In this document: positions 63,965 through 64,000 of the stretch, piece after piece
Position numbering within the stretch: position 1 is the first letter of the stretch
How the letters are laid out: each line of letters opens with the position of its first letter
From: Bombus terrestris
Lineage: Eukaryota; Arthropoda; Insecta; Hymenoptera; Apidae
Length of the DNA: 64,000 nt
Assembly: GCF_910591885.1 (NCBI RefSeq)
Contig: NC_063273.1
Coordinates: 3,038,001 to 3,102,000, forward strand
Direction: 5' to 3'
Made by a program: the position numbers and the translations under genes
The notes under the pieces: model-generated
The model's input: only the letters and a program-made list of their open reading frames with translations
What the model was told of the DNA's origin: nothing
Database searches by the model: none

Positions 63965-64000
63965 CTGAAAAAATATTTGTTTGTTTTAAGTAAAAATAAT

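Noticed and set aside
1..64000. tRNA, rRNA, CRISPR arrays, prophage or insertion sequences
   Set aside because: I looked for tRNA TΨC-arm strings, regular spacer arrays and prokaryotic gene order and saw none; a covariance-model scan would be the decisive test for RNA genes.

Overview
The window looks like nuclear DNA from an insect, probably a hymenopteran such as a bee; that placement is an inference. Genes have many short GT-AG introns, coding DNA is AT-rich, the non-coding DNA keeps many CpG dinucleotides, and one gene carries a ZAD domain, which is typical of arthropod zinc-finger proteins. There is no sign of prokaryotic or viral organisation.

The window has two unlike halves. Positions 1 to about 46,500 contain no gene I can recognise. 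This stretch is AT-rich DNA broken by GC- and CpG-rich islands, polypurine or polypyrimidine tracts, microsatellites and small tandem repeats. It could be intergenic regulatory DNA or a very long intron of a gene whose exons lie outside. Short exons hidden in it cannot be excluded by eye.

Positions 46,537 to 64,000 are compact, with five genes whose exons I reconstructed by joining GT-AG sites in frame. MTHFD1 (C1-tetrahydrofolate synthase, 12 exons, 937 aa) is on the plus strand. METTL15 (mitochondrial 12S rRNA m4C methyltransferase, one exon) converges on it from the minus strand. UQCC2 (complex III assembly factor, two exons, 123 aa) lies directly upstream of METTL15 and its coding end overlaps the METTL15 ATG by 17 nt. 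Next on the minus strand is an 882-aa protein combining THAP, ZAD and 16 C2H2-type fingers. Last is the C-terminal part of DNAJC13/RME-8, seven exons and 536 aa, running off the right edge.

MTHFD1 supplies one-carbon folates in the cytosol. METTL15 and UQCC2 both serve mitochondrial gene expression and respiratory-chain assembly, which makes their overlap notable. DNAJC13 acts on endosomes. The THAP-ZAD protein is probably a DNA-binding regulator.

Two diverged copies of a short element with long terminal inverted repeats (about 43,995-44,440 and 59,263-59,669, opposite orientation) suggest a non-autonomous DNA transposon family. The items most worth checking are the UQCC2/METTL15 overlap, the THAP-ZAD-C2H2 architecture and this repeat family.
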